From assembly GCA_902496115.1 (NCBI GenBank), contig CABUZK010000059.1, forward strand, positions 1 through 7,811: 7,811 nt of DNA, given 5' to 3'. The first letter of the stretch is position 1; each line of letters opens with the position of its first letter. Made by a program: the position numbers and the translations under genes. This document shows, one piece after another, positions 4,779 through 7,811 of this stretch. Under the pieces are notes generated by a model, which did not search any database, was not told where the DNA came from, and saw nothing but the letters and a program-made list of their open reading frames with translations. Source of the DNA: an uncultured Collinsella sp. GTDB taxonomy: Bacteria > Actinomycetota > Coriobacteriia > Coriobacteriales > Coriobacteriaceae.

Positions 4779-7232
4779 ATGGCCGAGCAACTATCGCTGT
4801 TTGGTTCGCCTGAACCGGAGGAAGCTCCGAAGTCTGCGGCCCCTGCCGCCGCCCCGGCGCAGCCCGATTTCGCACCCGAACCCATCGCCGCCTACTCGAG
4901 CGTGGTCCTCGACATCCCGACCCGTGCGCTGTCCGAACCGTTTGCCTATGGCATTCCGCAGTCACTCGCCAACGATTTCCAGATCGGCTCCACCGTTCTA
5001 GTTCATTTTGGCAATCGTGCCGCCGCAGGCTACATCGTCGATATTGCACCCGAGCTGGGCGACCTGCAAGGCAACGACGCTCTCGATCCCGCGAGCATCA
5101 AGCCTATCGAGGCCATCCTCAGCAAGCCGCTCTTTACCGCCGAGGCCGCCCGCATTGCGCGTTGGATGAGCCGCGAGTATGTCGCGACGCTTTCCGAATG
5201 TCTGCGCCTGTTCTTGCCTCCGGGCGGCAGCCCGCGTGTTGTTAAGGGCGACGACGGGGCGTGGACAGTTGAGCGCCCAGCCGTCAAGCCTATCCAAAAC
5301 CGTTGGGTGATGCTCACTCCCGAGGGCTTTGACTATACGCCGCCCAAGACTGCCGTTCGTCAGCGGCAGCTCATCGAGGCGCTCCAGTGCGGGCCGGTCA
5401 CGACGCGCGACCTCAACCTGCTCTACAACAGCATGTCGGCGACCATCAAGGCGCTTGAAAAACGCGGTGTCGTGGTGGTGGAGGAGCGCCGTGCCTGGCG
5501 CGGCTGCAGCGAGCAGACTACGCTGTCCTCCGCGAGCGGCAAGGCGCCGGTCGCGCTCACGAACGGCCAGCAGCAGGCGCTCGCGCAGATTGAGCGCGCT
5601 CGTCTGGATGCGCACGGCGACGTGGTGCTCGTGGACGGCGTTACGGGCTCCGGCAAAACCGAGGTCTACCTCTCCGCTATCGAGCGCGTGCTCGCGGCCG
5701 GCCGCTCAGCGTGCGTGCTTGTGCCCGAGATCTCGCTGACGGCTCAAACCGTCGGTCGCTTCCGCTCGCGCTTTGGCGAGACGGTCGCCGTGTTCCATTC
5801 GCGCCTTTCGGCCGGCGAGCGCCTGGACCAGTGGGACATGGTCGCCAGCGGTGCAGCCCGTGTTGTCGTCGGCGCGCGTTCGGCGCTTTTTTGCCCGCTC
5901 TGCGACCTGGGCCTCATCATCATCGACGAGGAGCACGAGACCAGCTATAAGCAGGGCTCCAGTCCGCGCTACCATGCGCGCGAGGTGGCGGCCGAGATGG
6001 CGCGCCGCTATCGCTGCCCGCTCGTGTTGGGCTCGGCCACGCCTTCTGCCGAGGCCCTCGACCGCTGTCGCCGCGGCACGTACAACGGTGCCACGTGGAC
6101 GCGCGTCGAGATGCCCGAGCGCCCGGGACATGCCGTGCTACCCACGGTTCGCATTGCCGACCTGCGCCGCGAGTTTTCGCACGGCAGCCGCTCCATGTTC
6201 TCAAAACCGCTGATGGAATGCTTGGAACGTGTTGTCGAGCGCCGCGAGAAGGCCGTGCTGCTGCACAACCGCCGCGGTTTTGCGCCGTTTTTGATGTGCC
6301 GCGAGTGCGGCTGCGTTCCCACCTGCAACCACTGCTCCACGGCGCTTACGTACCACGAACGCACCCATACGCTGCAGTGCCACACCTGTGGTTCGTCCTG
6401 GCGCGTGCAGCCGTATCCTGCACCCACGAGTCGCTGTCCCAAATGCGGTAGCCGTTACCTGGCAAAAATGGGCCTGGGCACGCAGCAGATCGAGGACGCG
6501 CTGCACCAGATGCTGCCCGAGGATGTCGCCATCATTCGCATGGATGCCGATTCCACGCGCGGCAAGGACGCACACAAAAAGCTTCTCGAGCAGTTCGATG
6601 CCGCCGATTGCGCGGTGCTGCTGGGTACCCAGATGATCGCAAAAGGTCTCGATTTTCCCGAGGTCACGCTCGTGGGCGTTGTCAATGCCGACTTTGCGCT
6701 GAAGCTGCCCGATTTTAGAGCAGGGGAGCGCGCCTACGATCTGCTGGAGCAGGTCGCGGGCCGCGCCGGCCGCGGCGATCGCTCTGGCGAGGTTATCATC
6801 CAGACCTATCTGCCCGAGGACCCGGTCATCCGCGCCGTCGCCGAGCACGATCGCTCGATCTTTACCGACTACGACCTGGGCCAGCGTCGCGACGCACTGT
6901 ATCCGCCGTTCGTGCGCCTGGTCAACATTTTGGTGTGGTCGGCGAATCGTGCTAATGCGCAGGACTATATCGGGCGCATCGCAAGGCTGCTCAAGCGTCG
7001 TTGGCATGCCGCCGCTCCCGACTTTTTGCGGGCGGGCAGCGCGGTGCCCCAGGTGCTTGGTCCGGCTTCGTGTGTAATCGAGAGAGCCAAGGACCGTTAC
7101 CGCTTCCATCTGCTTGTAAAGTCGCCGGTAGGGTACCATGTCTCTGATGATATCGACGCCTGCCTCAAAGAGGTGGCCTCCGTGCGCGGCGTGAGCGTGA
7201 GCGTTGACGTCGACGCCTATGATTTGATGTAA
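4779..7232 (+). CDS. priA: Primosomal protein N' (replication restart helicase PriA)
   Basis: PriA recognises stalled forks and D-loops, unwinds DNA 3' to 5', and starts reloading of the replicative helicase. The protein is 817 residues, longer than E. coli PriA (732). Residues 1-40 are an extension: QLSLF at 4-8, then a Pro/Ala/Glu-rich linker. The 3'-DNA-end-binding domain follows (SSVVLDIPTRALSEPFAY onward). The helicase has Walker A GVTGSGKT (287-294), DEEH (383-386), GTQMIAKGLDFP and QVAGRAGRG from 658. Eight zinc-ligand cysteines come as four CxxC pairs: 507/510, 516/519, 534/537 and 553/556. The gap between the last two pairs is 15 residues, against 9 in E. coli, and Cys512 is extra. 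The C-terminal domain contains CVIERAKDRYRFHLL. def follows after 18 bp, a common arrangement, so the two are probably co-transcribed. Confidence 0.97.
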   Translation: MAEQLSLFGSPEPEEAPKSAAPAAAPAQPDFAPEPIAAYSSVVLDIPTRALSEPFAYGIPQSLANDFQIGSTVLVHFGNRAAAGYIVDIAPELGDLQGNDALDPASIKPIEAILSKPLFTAEAARIARWMSREYVATLSECLRLFLPPGGSPRVVKGDDGAWTVERPAVKPIQNRWVMLTPEGFDYTPPKTAVRQRQLIEALQCGPVTTRDLNLLYNSMSATIKALEKRGVVVVEERRAWRGCSEQTTLSSASGKAPVALTNGQQQALAQIERARLDAHGDVVLVDGVTGSGKTEVYLSAIERVLAAGRSACVLVPEISLTAQTVGRFRSRFGETVAVFHSRLSAGERLDQWDMVASGAARVVVGARSALFCPLCDLGLIIIDEEHETSYKQGSSPRYHAREVAAEMARRYRCPLVLGSATPSAEALDRCRRGTYNGATWTRVEMPERPGHAVLPTVRIADLRREFSHGSRSMFSKPLMECLERVVERREKAVLLHNRRGFAPFLMCRECGCVPTCNHCSTALTYHERTHTLQCHTCGSSWRVQPYPAPTSRCPKCGSRYLAKMGLGTQQIEDALHQMLPEDVAIIRMDADSTRGKDAHKKLLEQFDAADCAVLLGTQMIAKGLDFPEVTLVGVVNADFALKLPDFRAGERAYDLLEQVAGRAGRGDRSGEVIIQTYLPEDPVIRAVAEHDRSIFTDYDLGQRRDALYPPFVRLVNILVWSANRANAQDYIGRIARLLKRRWHAAAPDFLRAGSAVPQVLGPASCVIERAKDRYRFHLLVKSPVGYHVSDDIDACLKEVASVRGVSVSVDVDAYDLM

Positions 7233-7239
7233 CAACTCG

Positions 7240-7245
7240 AAAGGA
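7240..7245 (+). promoter_or_regulatory. Ribosome-binding site of def (decides the start)
   Basis: AAAGGA ends 5 nt before the ATG at 7251. It overlaps the earlier in-frame ATG at 7245, which therefore could not use it, so the shorter protein is preferred. Confidence 0.75.
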
Positions 7246-7250
7246 TGGCC

Positions 7251-7787
7251 ATGGAAGCCAACGGAATCGTACTGTCGCCCGACCCTCGTCTGCGCCAGGA
7301 GTGCGCAGTCATCGAGGAGATCACCCCGGCGATCGAGGCGCTTGCCGAGAAGATGAAGAAGATGATGTTCGACAACGGCGGTTGCGGCCTGGCTGCCCCG
7401 CAGATCGGCGAGCTTATTCAGCTCGTCACCATCGACTGCGATTACAGCGACAAGAACGACTATGACCCCTACGTGCTCATCAACCCTGTCATTGTTGAGC
7501 AGAGCGACCACCTGGTGCCGTTTAGCGAGGGCTGCCTCTCTATCCCTGGCATTAGCTGCGAGATCGAGCGTCCCGATCATGTTGTCGTCGAGGCGTACGA
7601 CCTGGATGCCAACCTGATTCGTTACGAGGCCTCGGGCGACCTGTTCTGCGTGTGCCTGCAGCATGAGATCGATCACCTGCACGGCAACACCATGTTTGAG
7701 CGACTGAAGCCCATGCAGAGGATCAAGGCAGTCAAGGAGTACCAGGACGCCCTGGCCCGCGGCGCTCGACCGGGCGAGACGGAGTAG
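7251..7787 (+). CDS. def: Peptide deformylase
   Basis: This metalloenzyme removes the formyl group from the N-terminal methionine of new proteins as they leave the ribosome. The 178-residue protein has all three conserved motifs: GCGLAAPQIG (44-53), EGCLS (93-97) and QHEIDH (137-142). The metal is held by Cys95 and the two histidines of HEIDH (138 and 142), and Glu139 is the catalytic base. Length and motif spacing are normal, and nothing suggests inactivation. A start 6 bp earlier (7245) would add only Met-Ala. The gene sits 18 bp after priA; in many bacteria fmt, which adds the formyl group to initiator tRNA, comes next, but that would lie beyond the window. Confidence 0.97.
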   Translation: MEANGIVLSPDPRLRQECAVIEEITPAIEALAEKMKKMMFDNGGCGLAAPQIGELIQLVTIDCDYSDKNDYDPYVLINPVIVEQSDHLVPFSEGCLSIPGISCEIERPDHVVVEAYDLDANLIRYEASGDLFCVCLQHEIDHLHGNTMFERLKPMQRIKAVKEYQDALARGARPGETE

Positions 7788-7811
7788 GTCGTCCGTCCCC
7801 GGGGCGCCCGC

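Noticed and set aside
3247..5049. 600-codon open frame on the minus strand opposite gltX and the start of priA
   Set aside because: It is a mirror of the GC-rich codon use of gltX. The translation is low-complexity Val/Gly/Leu/Asp text with no recognisable domain, while the plus strand encodes an unmistakable GluRS.
6201..7682. 493-codon minus-strand frame opposite priA and def
   Set aside because: It is antisense to two well-defined proteins, has no family motif, and is explained by codon bias.
7788..7811. Possible hairpin (CCCCGGGG) after def
   Set aside because: Only 24 bases remain, with no T-tract visible, so a terminator cannot be supported.

Overview
The window is a stretch of ordinary chromosome from a GC-rich bacterium. 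The gene content, the codon use (C/G-ending codons throughout) and the non-coding repeats look like a gut actinobacterium of the Coriobacteriia, most probably Collinsella or a close relative. That placement is inference from recall, not a database match. I recognise five protein genes, all housekeeping, and I do not see a novel multi-gene system such as a defence island, prophage, CRISPR array or biosynthetic cluster.

Layout. Positions 1-1329 (minus strand) hold most of an iron-sulfur L-serine ammonia-lyase whose C-terminus runs off the left edge. Positions 1330-1642 are non-coding: they hold a 121-bp nested palindrome just ahead of the serine dehydratase ribosome-binding site and a strong terminator for metK. 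metK, S-adenosylmethionine synthetase, occupies 1643-2923 (minus). A 290-bp divergent intergenic region (2924-3213) carries the likely metK and gltX promoters and a cluster of short repeats, consisting of two copies of a 31-bp sequence 70 bp apart with a 14-bp tandem repeat between them. gltX, glutamyl-tRNA synthetase, is at 3214-4689 (plus) and ends in an intrinsic terminator. priA, the replication-restart helicase, is at 4779-7232, and def, peptide deformylase, follows 18 bp later at 7251-7787. The last 24 bases are too short to interpret; fmt is a common next gene after priA-def.

The genes share a theme of core metabolism and information processing: charging tRNA with glutamate, restarting stalled forks, removing formyl groups from new proteins, making SAM, and turning serine into pyruvate and ammonia. 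Only priA-def looks like a co-transcribed pair. Terminators separate metK from the serine dehydratase gene and gltX from priA.

The points most worth a second look are a consensus sliding-clamp-binding pentapeptide (QLSLF) at the extreme N-terminus of PriA, the large palindrome in the serine dehydratase leader, and the REP-like repeats abutting the gltX promoter.
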